A stretch of DNA of 14,371 nt from Actinomycetota bacterium (GTDB lineage: Bacteria; Actinomycetota; Thermoleophilia; Gaiellales; Gaiellaceae), in contig VAXY01000103.1 of assembly GCA_005885085.1 (NCBI GenBank), positions 4,590 to 18,960 of the forward strand. The letters are read 5' to 3'. Shown here one piece after another: positions 1-6,425 of this stretch (its first letter is position 1; each line of letters opens with the position of its first letter). The notes under the pieces are model-generated. The model did not search any database and was not told where the DNA came from. It was given only the letters and a program-made list of their open reading frames with translations. Both the position numbers and the translations under genes were made by a program.

Positions 1-540
1 CCCGTAACTCGCGAGATTCGCGGCGAGCCCCGCCGGTGCGCCGCCGAGCGCCAGCGTCAGCCCGCCGGCGACAGCGCCCAGCGCCATCGCGGCCTCCTGC
101 CCTACCGCGTGAATCCCGTTCGCTGCCGGAAGCTCGGTCGGCTCGACGACCATGGGGATGAGCGCATTCCCCGCGACGGTCGAGATCATCGAGACCAACC
201 CGCAGAGGCCGACGAGCGCGAAGACCGCCGGCCGTGATCCGGTCATGACGGCGGCAAGCGCACCTGCGATCGTCGCCGCCGAGGCGATCTCGCTCCACAC
301 GAGCACACGTTGCCGAGGCAGTCGATCGACGATCGACGCCGCCAGGCCGCCGCCGACGATCGGGGGCACGAGCCTGACCGCCATCAGCAGTGCGACCTGG
401 GCCACGGAAGACGTCGACTGATAGACCCAGCCGACGAGCACCGCGACCATGAGCCAGTCGCCGAAGTACGAAATGCTCTTCCCGACGACGAGCCGGCGGA
501 ACGACGGAGACCGCAGCGGCCTGCGAAGCCGCTCCGGCAT
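1..540 (-). CDS. MFS transporter, N-terminal part (cut by window edge)
   Basis: This is a partial gene: the minus-strand frame is open to base 1, so the C-terminal half lies outside the window. The translation is a typical major facilitator N-terminus of the EntS/MFS_3 drug- or siderophore-exporter type. A basic amphipathic start (PERLRRPLRSPSFRRL) is followed by the motif SYFGDWLMVAVLVGWVYQ, hydrophobic helices, and the cytoplasmic-loop signature with a D-R-x-x-R-Q-R pattern (IVDRLPRQRVLVWSE) between TM2 and TM3. I chose the ATG at 540 because GAGG (550-547) lies 6 nt upstream; an in-frame ATG at 561 would add seven residues but has no Shine-Dalgarno sequence. It probably exports a small toxic compound across the inner membrane, but the substrate cannot be read from sequence. 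It is divergent from the SARP regulator and preceded by a leader ORF and hairpins, suggesting translation-coupled control. Confidence 0.88.
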   Translation of the reverse strand, partial: MPERLRRPLRSPSFRRLVVGKSISYFGDWLMVAVLVGWVYQSTSSVAQVALLMAVRLVPPIVGGGLAASIVDRLPRQRVLVWSEIASAATIAGALAAVMTGSRPAVFALVGLCGLVSMISTVAGNALIPMVVEPTELPAANGIHAVGQEAAMALGAVAGGLTLALGGAPAGLAANLASYG

Positions 541-576
541 CAGCCGCCTCACGCCAGCCATCGCATCGCAACCAGT

Positions 577-602
577 GGGGACGGTGCCGAGACACCGCCC
601 CC
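577..602 (-). promoter_or_regulatory. 10-bp stem-loop between leader ORF and MFS gene
   Basis: Read on the minus strand, GGGGGCGGTG (602-593) pairs with CACCGTCCCC (586-577) over ten pairs, including one G-U, around a 6-nt loop TCTCGG. It sits 14 nt after the stop of the leader ORF and 36 nt before the MFS start. No U-tract follows, so it is not a canonical intrinsic terminator. The position suits a structure whose folding depends on ribosome position on the leader ORF; that role is inference. Confidence 0.6.
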
Positions 603-616
603 CTGATCCCCAGAGC

Positions 617-643
617 TCAACTCCAGCTGCTGCTCTTCTTCAT
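617..643 (-). CDS. Putative 8-residue leader peptide (MKKSSSWS)
   Basis: A nine-codon ORF (ATG AAG AAG AGC AGC AGC TGG AGT TGA) lies on the same strand as the MFS exporter, ending 76 nt before its start. It is preceded by one of the strongest Shine-Dalgarno runs in the window, GAGAGGAGGAG (656-646), much better than the MFS gene's own site. It is flanked by two 10-bp hairpins (664-692 and 577-602). Short peptides in this arrangement are known to control drug-resistance genes by ribosome stalling or attenuation (for example the leader of cmlA, itself an MFS exporter). The peptide itself is not one I recognise. The ORF and its SD are seen directly; the regulatory role is inferred. Confidence 0.5.
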   Translation of the reverse strand: MKKSSSWS

Positions 644-663
644 GGCTCCTCCTCTCGGGCAAC

Positions 664-692
664 GGGACGGCCGCGACGGCGGCGGCCGTCCC
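664..692 (-). promoter_or_regulatory. 10-bp GC-rich stem-loop upstream of leader ORF
   Basis: GGGACGGCCG (664-673) and CGGCCGTCCC (683-692) form a perfect 10-bp inverted repeat around a 9-nt loop. On the minus strand it lies just upstream of the leader-ORF Shine-Dalgarno sequence and would be within the 5' leader if transcription starts further upstream. It could be part of the same attenuator, or an operator or insulating structure between the two divergent genes. No promoter for the MFS gene could be assigned with confidence. Confidence 0.5.
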
Positions 693-799
693 GCCCGTTG
701 TGGTCACGCGACCGGTCTGACAACCCCCCGGCGCGCTTGCCGCAATGCTGTGGGGGCTCCTCGCTTGGGGTGCATTCACGCCGCAATCGTGGCTCCCAG

Positions 800-843
800 C
801 GCTGAAGGGGCGCTGAAGAAGCGCTGAAATCGTGCTAAGAACC
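800..843 (+). promoter_or_regulatory. Four 11-bp-spaced direct repeats: likely SARP binding site and promoter
   Basis: Four consecutive 11-bp units start at 800, 811, 822 and 833: CGCTGAA-GGGG, CGCTGAA-GAAG, CGCTGAA-ATCG and the degenerate TGCTAAG-AACC. The first three share a perfect heptamer. Heptameric direct repeats at 11-bp period, the last full one about 8 bp before the -10 element, are the known operator design of OmpR-like SARP activators. Here the -10 (TAAGAA, 836-841) begins 7 bp after the third heptamer and lies within the fourth unit. The gene immediately downstream encodes a SARP, so autoregulation is the simplest inference. Confidence 0.75.
836..841 (+). promoter_or_regulatory. 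-10 element (TAAGAA) of leaderless SARP gene
   Basis: TAAGAA ends 6 nt before the GTG start at 848, placing it at -12 to -7 if transcription begins on the start codon. No Shine-Dalgarno sequence is present. This fits a leaderless transcript. Confidence 0.5.
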
Positions 844-847
844 TGCG

Positions 848-3682
848 GTGACGACCGGTCGTCCTCGGTTCCAGCTCCTCGGTCCGCTCGCGGTGAGCCT
901 CGACGGTGAGCCGATCGCGCTCGGCGGCCAGAAGCGCCGGGCGCTCCTGGCCGCTCTCTTGCTGGAGGCGAACCAGGTCATCTCCCGCGATCGCCTGATC
1001 GATGCGCTCTGGGGCGAGGAGCCCCCGGACACAGCCCGGAACACGGTCCAGGTCTACGTCTCGCAGCTGAGGAAGCTCCTGCCGGACGGCACCCTCGAGA
1101 CGGCGCCGCCCGGTTACCGGCTCGTGGTCGATCCGGCGACTGTCGACCTGTTCGAGTTCGTCCGGCTCAGCCGGGAAGGGCGAGCGGCCCTCACGCTGGG
1201 TGACGCGGCGACGGCCGGCGAGACCTTGCGCGCGGCGCTCGCCCTCTGGCGCGGGACCGCGCTCGCCGACCTCGCCTGGGAGCCGTTCGCCCAGACGGAG
1301 GTCGTTCGGCTCGAGGAGCTGCGGCTCGCGGCGCTCGAGGACCGGATCGATGCCGATCTCGCCCGCGGCCGGCACGGCCAGGTCGTTGCCGAACTGGAGG
1401 CTCTCGTCGCCGAGCATCCGCTCCGCGAGCGGTTGCGCGGGCAGCTGATGCTCGCGCTCTATCGCGCCGGGCGCCAGGCCGATGCACTCGCCGTCTACCA
1501 GCGCGCACGGCGGACGCTGGTCGACGAGCTCGGGATCGAGCCGAGCGACGCGCTCCGCAAGCTCGAACGGAACATTCTCGAGCACGATCCCTCGCTGAAC
1601 GCTCCGCAGGTGCGCCCGGCCTCTCCACGCCGAACGCCGGCACCGCCGACGCCCCTCCTCGGCCGCGAGCGCGAGCTCACGGCGCTCGCCGACCTCGTGC
1701 GTCGTGACGAGACGCGGTTGGTCACGCTCACCGGCATCGGCGGGATCGGCAAGACACGCCTCGCCCTCGAGCTCGTCCGCCGGCTCGCACCGGAGTTCGG
1801 AAACGGCGCGGCCGTCGCGACACTCGCGACCATTCGTGATCCGGCCCTCGTCCCTCGCGCGATTCTGGAGGCGCTCGAGATCCCGGAGGTGGGCCAGGAT
1901 GCCGAGGAACTCCTCGCGACGTCACTTGCTGCGTCGGAGCTGCTGCTACTCGTGGACAACTTCGAGCAGGTCTTGCCGGCCGCACGCTCGGTCGCGAGCC
2001 TGCTGGACGCGGCGCCGCACCTGAAGATCGTCGTCACGAGCCGCGCACCGCTGCATGTGGCGGCCGAGCAGGAGTTCCCTGTGCCGCCGCTCGCAGACGA
2101 CGAGGCGGCCGAGCTCTTCGTCAGCCGTGCCCAGGCGGCCAATCCGAACTTCGAGCTGAGCGAGCAGAACGCCGCCGCCGTCGCGGAGCTCTGTGCGCGA
2201 CTCGACGGTCTGCCGCTTGCAATCGAGCTGGCCGCCGCGCGGACGAAGCTCCTGCCCCCCGCGACGCTGCTTTCCCGGCTCGGTAACCGCCTCGAGCTGC
2301 TCACGGGCGGACGCCGCGACGCCCCGCGGCATCAGCAGACGCTGCGCATGACACTCGACTGGAGCTACGACCTGCTCAGCTCGGAGGCGCAGCGCCTCTT
2401 CGCTCAGCTCGGTGTGTTCGCGGGCGGCTGCACGCTGGCGTCCGCCGAAGCGGTGTGCGAGGGCTTCGTCCTCGACGCTCTGGAGGCGCTCGTCGACGAG
2501 AGCCTCGTGCGACAGCGAGAGACGGCTGCTGGCGAGGCGCGGTTCTCGATGCTCGAGATCGTGCGCGAGTACGCCCTCGAGCGACTCGAGAGCTGGGGCG
2601 AAGGCGACGCGCTCCGACATCGGCATCTCCAGCACTACGTCGCGCTCGCCGAGCAAGCCGGGCCGGAGCTCTCCCGGGGCAACGAACAGATCGCATGGTT
2701 TGCACGGCTCGCGGACGAGCACGACAACTTTCGCGCGGCGCTTGCCTGCGCGTTCGACACTGCCGACGCCGATGCAGCGCTCCGGCTCGTCGTCGGGATT
2801 CGGCGCTTCTGGCAGATCCACGGCTACCTGGCGGAGGGGCGTGAGGCGCTGGAGTCCGCAATCGCAGCTTCCGCCGATGCGCCCTCCGAATTGCGCGCCG
2901 ATGCGCTCAACATGGTCGGCATCCTCGCCGCCGAGCAGGGCGAGTTCGACACGGCGAAAGCGAGCTTCAACGCCGCGCTCGACGACGCGCGTGCCGCCGG
3001 ATCGACACGCGTCATCTCGTCGGCGCTGGTCAACCTCGGAAACCTCGCCTTCTACGGCAGTGATCTCGATGCGGCGCGCTATCTCTACGAGGAGAGCATC
3101 GAGTACTTCGAGTCCCTGGGCGACCTGCGCGGCCAGGCGCTGGCGAAAGAAAACATCGGCCTGATGGCGCTCACCGCCGGCGACGTTCCCGAAGCGGTGA
3201 CGTGGCTGACCGCGGCATTGGAGCTCGCGCGCGAGGGCTACGACGACCGGGAGATCGGGGCGGCCGCCCGCTCGCTGGCGGCGGCGGCGATCGAGCTCGG
3301 CGAGCGCGCGCAGGCGACCGAACTGCTGTCCGAAAGCCTCGGCCTCGCCCGCGAGATCGGCGAGGCACACGGCATCGCCGTCTGCCTCGAGACCTTCGCC
3401 GGTCTCGCGGCGACTGCGGACGAGGCGGAACGCGCCGCAACGCTGTTCGGCGCGAGCGACGCTGTGCGCGCGTCAATCGGGGCGCAACGGCAGCCCGACC
3501 AGCAGATCCTCTACGACCGCTGGCTCGCGCGAACGCTGGCACGTCTGGACACGAAGGCCTATACCAAGCTCTACGAGGACGGCCGGCTGCTGTCGGTCGA
3601 GGGGGCCTGCGCCTTGGCCCTTAGAGCCGAGACGGGTCCGGTCGAGCCCGTGCGCGACCCGGAATCTCGGCTGGCGCTCTAA
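848..3682 (+). CDS. SARP/AfsR-type regulator: OmpR-like HTH, BTAD, NB-ARC ATPase, TPR
   Basis: This large STAND-type transcription activator has 944 residues. Residues about 7-95 are an OmpR/PhoB-like winged helix (LGGQKRRALLAALLLEANQ...SQLRKLLPDG), and 98-245 the bacterial transcriptional activation domain. About 265-580 is an NB-ARC ATPase with Walker A GIGGIGKT (296-303), Walker B LLLLVDNFE (365-373), VVTSRAP (395-401), GLPLAIELAAAR (454-465) and a winged-helix segment MTLDWSYDLL. The C-terminal half, to about 880, is TPR-like helical repeats (for example VNLGNLAFYGSDLDAARYLYEESI), ending in the usual LFGASDAVRASIG tail region. Such proteins bind direct repeats and activate transcription after ligand or nucleotide sensing. 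The GTG start is leaderless-like. The 11-bp repeats just upstream suggest autoregulation. The cupin/ABM pair downstream on the same strand is a candidate target; the ligand is unknown. Confidence 0.95.
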   Translation: MTTGRPRFQLLGPLAVSLDGEPIALGGQKRRALLAALLLEANQVISRDRLIDALWGEEPPDTARNTVQVYVSQLRKLLPDGTLETAPPGYRLVVDPATVDLFEFVRLSREGRAALTLGDAATAGETLRAALALWRGTALADLAWEPFAQTEVVRLEELRLAALEDRIDADLARGRHGQVVAELEALVAEHPLRERLRGQLMLALYRAGRQADALAVYQRARRTLVDELGIEPSDALRKLERNILEHDPSLNAPQVRPASPRRTPAPPTPLLGRERELTALADLVRRDETRLVTLTGIGGIGKTRLALELVRRLAPEFGNGAAVATLATIRDPALVPRAILEALEIPEVGQDAEELLATSLAASELLLLVDNFEQVLPAARSVASLLDAAPHLKIVVTSRAPLHVAAEQEFPVPPLADDEAAELFVSRAQAANPNFELSEQNAAAVAELCARLDGLPLAIELAAARTKLLPPATLLSRLGNRLELLTGGRRDAPRHQQTLRMTLDWSYDLLSSEAQRLFAQLGVFAGGCTLASAEAVCEGFVLDALEALVDESLVRQRETAAGEARFSMLEIVREYALERLESWGEGDALRHRHLQHYVALAEQAGPELSRGNEQIAWFARLADEHDNFRAALACAFDTADADAALRLVVGIRRFWQIHGYLAEGREALESAIAASADAPSELRADALNMVGILAAEQGEFDTAKASFNAALDDARAAGSTRVISSALVNLGNLAFYGSDLDAARYLYEESIEYFESLGDLRGQALAKENIGLMALTAGDVPEAVTWLTAALELAREGYDDREIGAAARSLAAAAIELGERAQATELLSESLGLAREIGEAHGIAVCLETFAGLAATADEAERAATLFGASDAVRASIGAQRQPDQQILYDRWLARTLARLDTKAYTKLYEDGRLLSVEGACALALRAETGPVEPVRDPESRLAL

Positions 3683-3697
3683 GTCTTCCGTGAAACC

Positions 3698-3726
3698 TTG
3701 ACTTCCCTCGCCTGAGGGCAGACGGT
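3698..3726 (+). promoter_or_regulatory. Candidate promoter of cupin-ABM operon (TTGACT-N17-GACGGT)
   Basis: TTGACT (3698-3703) is followed after 17 nt by GACGGT (3721-3726), which keeps the A2 and T6 positions of a -10 hexamer. It lies in the 98-bp gap between the SARP and cupin genes. A small hairpin CCCTC-GCCT-GAGGG (3705-3718) fills the spacer; without a U-tract it is a weak terminator candidate. Confidence 0.35.
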
Positions 3727-3745
3727 AGGTAGTCGGGAGGGTCGC

Positions 3746-3762
3746 CCGACGAGAATCGTCGG
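3746..3762 (+). promoter_or_regulatory. Perfect 7-bp inverted repeat just upstream of cupin RBS
   Basis: CCGACGA (3746-3752), a 3-nt GAA loop, and TCGTCGG (3756-3762). It ends 5 nt before the strong Shine-Dalgarno stretch GAAGGGAGGG (3768-3777). It could be an operator dyad or a hairpin in the 5' leader of the cupin mRNA. Confidence 0.4.
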
Positions 3763-3780
3763 CAATCGAAGGGAGGGCAT

Positions 3781-4260
3781 ATGGCCGGCACGACTGTCGT
3801 GCGCAGGCCGGGCGAGGGCGAGGCGTTCTGGATGCTCAACTCGCTCTACGAGGTCCTGGCATCGAGCGAGGAGACGGGCGGTGAGCTCACGGCGATGGAG
3901 ATGACCATCGCACCGGGAATGGGCCCGCCGCCGCATGTCCACGAAGGCGGCGAGACCGTCTACGTCGTCGAGGGCAACGTTCGCTATCACATCGCGGGCG
4001 AGACACATGAGGGCGGACCGGGAACGGTCTTTTACGTCCCGGCTGGAACGGAGGAGAACTTCGAGCCCGCGGACGGAGAGAACGTCCGACTGCTCGTGAT
4101 CTACACGCCCGGCGGCATGGACAAGTTCTTCAGGGAGGCGGGAGAGCCCGCGCAGCGTCGCGAGGTGCCACCGCCGTCCGATGCTCCGCCAGACCTCGAG
4201 CGGCTCAACGCCATCGCCGAAAAGCACGGCCTCAAGTTGAAAGTCCCCGCAAGAGCGTAA
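3781..4260 (+). CDS. Small cupin-domain protein
   Basis: A 159-residue single-domain cupin, the usual length of quercetin-dioxygenase-like small cupins. The first motif is clear: PPPHVHEGGETVYVVEG, giving metal ligands H52, H54 and E58. In the second motif (GTVFYVPAGTEENF) the expected histidine after P-x-G is replaced by glutamate (E92), so the canonical 3-His/1-Glu metal site is altered. The C-terminal helix (DLERLNAIAEKHGLKL) is typical of this subgroup. The start is set by GAAGGGAGGG, 3 nt before the ATG. It lies upstream of an ABM-like gene with a 14-nt gap, so the two are probably co-transcribed. It may be a dioxygenase or isomerase acting on a small aromatic or polyketide-like compound, or a non-enzymatic sensor. 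No substrate can be assigned. Confidence 0.85.
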   Translation: MAGTTVVRRPGEGEAFWMLNSLYEVLASSEETGGELTAMEMTIAPGMGPPPHVHEGGETVYVVEGNVRYHIAGETHEGGPGTVFYVPAGTEENFEPADGENVRLLVIYTPGGMDKFFREAGEPAQRREVPPPSDAPPDLERLNAIAEKHGLKLKVPARA

Positions 4261-4274
4261 GAGAGGAGCACTAC

Positions 4275-4886
4275 ATGTACGCACGTATTGCAAGCTTCGA
4301 AGGACGCGACTCGAGCCTGACGGATCAGCTGATCCAGCGCGTCCGCGACGCCGGGCCGGGGTCTGTGCCCGACGCGAAGGGCTTTCTCGGGCTCTTCGAC
4401 CGCGACGCCGGAACGTCGCTCGGGATCACGTTCTTCGACAGCGAAGAGGCGATCCGCAACTCCGAGCAGGCGTTCGAAGACATGGCCCAGCAGTTTCCGG
4501 AGGAGATGCGCGGGCGCCGGAAGTCGGTCGACACCTACGAGGTGACGGTGTTCGAAGGCGACGCCGAGAGGGCCGGTGCCGCGCGCGTCAGCGTCCTCGA
4601 GGGATCACCGGCAAGCATCGACGACAGCGTCGGCAAGGTGAAGGCCGAGACGCTGCCGCAGGTACGCGAGCTACCGGGGAACGTCGGCGCCATCGGGCTC
4701 GCGGACCGCAAGAGCGGGAACTCGATCGTGATCACGCTCTGGGAGAGCCCCGACGCGTTGCGCAAGACAGAGCAGCAGGCCGACAAGCTGCGGGCGCAGG
4801 CCGCACAGAGCGGCGGGCAGCGCATCGGCAGCGTCGACCGCTACGAGGTCGCGGTCGCGCAGCAGCTGAGCGGCGTTCACGCCTGA
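4275..4886 (+). CDS. Two-domain ABM-like (dimeric alpha/beta barrel) protein
   Basis: A 203-residue protein of two homologous halves, about 1-95 and 100-196. The tandem pattern is visible in GFLGLFDRDAGTSLGITFFDS...VDTYEVTVF against NVGAIGLADRKSGNSIVITLWES...VDRYEVAV. Each half has the beta-alpha-beta-beta-alpha-beta layout of antibiotic-biosynthesis-monooxygenase/EthD-type ferredoxin-like folds. Such domains normally dimerise to form the active site; a tandem copy could make the pair within one chain. Known relatives are cofactor-free oxygenases, heme-degrading enzymes or uncharacterised proteins, and no catalytic residues can be pinned down here. GAGAGGAG (4261-4268) is the ribosome binding site. 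It follows the cupin by 14 nt, so an operon is likely, and a 14-bp hairpin closes the unit. Function is inferred only at fold level. Confidence 0.8.
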   Translation: MYARIASFEGRDSSLTDQLIQRVRDAGPGSVPDAKGFLGLFDRDAGTSLGITFFDSEEAIRNSEQAFEDMAQQFPEEMRGRRKSVDTYEVTVFEGDAERAGAARVSVLEGSPASIDDSVGKVKAETLPQVRELPGNVGAIGLADRKSGNSIVITLWESPDALRKTEQQADKLRAQAAQSGGQRIGSVDRYEVAVAQQLSGVHA

Positions 4887-4894
4887 GACCGGGT

Positions 4895-4927
4895 CGTGTG
4901 CAGGGCGGCAGCACCGCCCTGCACACG
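4895..4927. terminator. 14-bp hairpin between convergent genes, likely bidirectional terminator
   Basis: A perfect 14-bp inverted repeat: CGTGTGCAGGGCGG (4895-4908), loop CAGCA, and CCGCCCTGCACACG (4914-4927). It begins 9 nt after the ABM stop and ends 1 nt before the stop of the convergent small gene. No T-tract follows on either strand, as is common for actinobacterial terminators. Its position serves both genes. Confidence 0.75.
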
Positions 4928-4928
4928 C

Positions 4929-5162
4929 TCAGCGGGAAGGTTCGTCCACGAGCTCGACGGTCACTCCGCGAGCAGCCCGCGCGGCCTCCCACGCGCGGAT
5001 CCGCAGGTAGAGCTCCATCCTCATCGCGTCGAGGGCGTAGGAGCCGAGCAGCGAGACCTCGACCTCACGGTCCCCCACCACGTCGACGACCACATCCGGG
5101 GTCGACTGCAGGAAATCCAGCAGCTCGGGGATGAGCGCAGGGTCGCTGAGACGAAGTCGCAT
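4929..5162 (-). CDS. Conserved-looking small protein, 77 residues, function unknown
   Basis: The protein begins MRLRLSDPALIPELLDFLQS and continues with a beta-rich stretch (DVVVDVVGDREVEVSLLG), a helix (ALDAMRMELYLRIRAWEAAR) and a final strand (VTVELVD). The alternation gives a small alpha/beta fold with a balanced acidic/basic composition and good actinobacterial codon use. It resembles small uncharacterised proteins of soil actinobacteria that I recall, but I cannot name a family. The frame extends upstream to an ATG at 5216; I prefer 5162 because the extra 18 residues (MLRAATGLRQSGATASPS) look non-coding. No strong Shine-Dalgarno sequence is seen. It is convergent with the cupin-ABM operon and shares its terminator hairpin. 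Confidence 0.65.
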   Translation of the reverse strand: MRLRLSDPALIPELLDFLQSTPDVVVDVVGDREVEVSLLGSYALDAMRMELYLRIRAWEAARAARGVTVELVDEPSR

Positions 5163-5285
5163 GCTTGGGCTCGCAGTAGCGCCTGACTGCCGCAGTCCGG
5201 TCGCTGCCCTGAGCATGGACCGCGCAGCAGGCGACCACCACTGGGCTTTCGGCTAGGCAATCGAGCCTTGCGGCCGATTTCAGGC

Positions 5286-5311
5286 GTTTGAACCGGCCCA
5301 TTCGCCGGTAG
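5286..5311 (+). promoter_or_regulatory. SigB/SigF-like promoter (GTTTGA-N14-CGGTAG)
   Basis: GTTTGA (5286-5291), a 14-nt spacer, then CGGTAG (5306-5311) resembles the GTTT-N14-17-GGGTA consensus of actinobacterial stress sigma factors of the SigB/SigF group. It lies 31 nt before the start of the SRPBCC gene, leaving a short leader with its Shine-Dalgarno site. The same -35 hexamer and spacer recur at 14216-14241. Confidence 0.5.
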
Positions 5312-5342
5312 AGGAAAGGAAACCCACAGAGGGGGCGTCCAC

Positions 5343-6188
5343 ATGTTCAGACGCAGTAGGACAGCTGCGGTGAAGGCCAACGCGACGAGTGCGAAAGACT
5401 TCGCGAGCGCGCTGGCAAAAGACCGGAAATTCCGCAAAGAGCTGATTTCCGCGATCGGGCACGGGACGGTTGCGAAGCGGCGTGCGGCCCGGAAGATCGG
5501 GCTCGTGGCCGTGGCGACGCGGCTGAGCACGGATCCGAAGCTCAAGCGCGAGGCGAAGAAGATGGTGACCAACCTGGAAAAGGCCTGGTCGCGCGTCGAG
5601 AAGAAGCGGAGTCACAAGGTGCGCAACTCGTTGCTCATCGTCGGCGGGATCGGCGGCGCCGCCGCGGTGGCGCTGCCGCTGCGCAAGAAGCTGTCGCGCC
5701 GAGGGCTCGGGAGCGGGATGAGCCCGCGCACGATCGACGAGTCGATCGAGGTCAACGTTCCCGTCTCGACCGCGTACAACCAGTGGACCCAGTTCGAGGA
5801 CTTCCCGCTCTTCATGGAAGGCGTCGACCACGTGCAGCAGCTCGACGACACGCGGCTGCACTGGGCCGCGACGGTCGCTGGCCGGAAGGCCGAGTGGAAC
5901 GCGAAGATCCTCGAGCAGCATCCCGACCGCCAGATCAGCTGGATCAGCGAGGACGGCAAGAAGACCCGCGGTACCGTGACGTTCGAGCCGCGCGGCGACA
6001 GGGCACTCGTCCGCCTGTCGATGAGCTATCAGGCGGAAGGCCCGGCAGAAGCCTTCGGCTCGGCGGCGGGGCTCGACGCGCGGCGGGTGCGCGGCGATCT
6101 CCAGCGCTTCAAGGAGCTGATCGAGGGCCGCGGCGCCGAGACCGGGGCCTGGCGAGGCGCCATCGCGAGCGGCCAGAAGACGACGTAG
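5343..6188 (+). CDS. Membrane-anchored SRPBCC (polyketide cyclase/dehydrase-like) protein
   Basis: A 281-residue protein. The N-terminal 95 residues are strongly basic and helical, with many K/R (KDFASALAKDRKF...KKMVTNLEKAWSRVEKKRS). One membrane-spanning segment follows (SLLIVGGIGGAAAVALPL, 96-113). Residues about 128-262 form an SRPBCC/START-like lipid or ligand-binding domain (SIEVNVPVSTAYNQWTQFEDFPLFMEG...LHWAATVAGRKAEWNAKI). The usual free-standing cyclase is about 150 residues, so the basic anchor is an addition. AGAGGGGG about 8 nt before the ATG is the ribosome binding site. The upstream SigB-like promoter suggests stress induction. It probably works at the membrane on a hydrophobic ligand or on the envelope; a biosynthetic cyclase role is less likely because no polyketide genes are near. 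Confidence 0.85.
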   Translation: MFRRSRTAAVKANATSAKDFASALAKDRKFRKELISAIGHGTVAKRRAARKIGLVAVATRLSTDPKLKREAKKMVTNLEKAWSRVEKKRSHKVRNSLLIVGGIGGAAAVALPLRKKLSRRGLGSGMSPRTIDESIEVNVPVSTAYNQWTQFEDFPLFMEGVDHVQQLDDTRLHWAATVAGRKAEWNAKILEQHPDRQISWISEDGKKTRGTVTFEPRGDRALVRLSMSYQAEGPAEAFGSAAGLDARRVRGDLQRFKELIEGRGAETGAWRGAIASGQKTT

Positions 6189-6221
6189 CAGCTCCGGAAG
6201 AACTCCCGGCCGGCGCGCGTC

Positions 6222-6425
6222 ATGGGAGTGATGACTGCTTCCCACGCGCCTGCCGGGACTTTCATTCTCGATCCACGTTCCGCGGTTTCCGCCGAGCGGC
6301 TCTGGATCGTGGTCGCGATCCTGCTGGCAGGCGCTTTGGCAGTGGCCGGATTCGCGTTGGCCGCTGCACTGCCACCGTCGCAGCCGAGCCCGCCCGCGAG
6401 TTTCCTGGTCCCGACCGCTCCCTAG
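6222..6425 (+). CDS. Possible small single-TM protein, 67 residues
   Basis: The ORF encodes a polar N-terminus, one strong membrane segment (RLWIVVAILLAGALAVAGFA) and a proline-rich tail (PPSQPSPPASFLVP). It starts 33 nt after the SRPBCC stop, so the two could be co-transcribed. The ATG at 6222 lacks a good ribosome binding site; an in-frame ATG at 6231 has GGGAG only 2 nt upstream, too close to be ideal. The stop overlaps that of the convergent LLM gene in the tetranucleotide CTAG (6422-6425). The hydrophobic pattern supports a real gene, and the weak translation signals argue against. No family is recognised. Confidence 0.4.
   Translation: MGVMTASHAPAGTFILDPRSAVSAERLWIVVAILLAGALAVAGFALAAALPPSQPSPPASFLVPTAP

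Noticed and set aside
1946..3370. 474-codon open frame on the minus strand
   Set aside because: It lies antisense to the SARP gene, whose domains are unambiguous. Long antisense frames are expected in high-GC coding DNA, and the translation has no recognisable motif.
3705..3718. CCCTC-GCCT-GAGGG as terminator of the SARP gene
   Set aside because: The stem is only 5 bp with no T-tract, and it overlaps a candidate promoter spacer.
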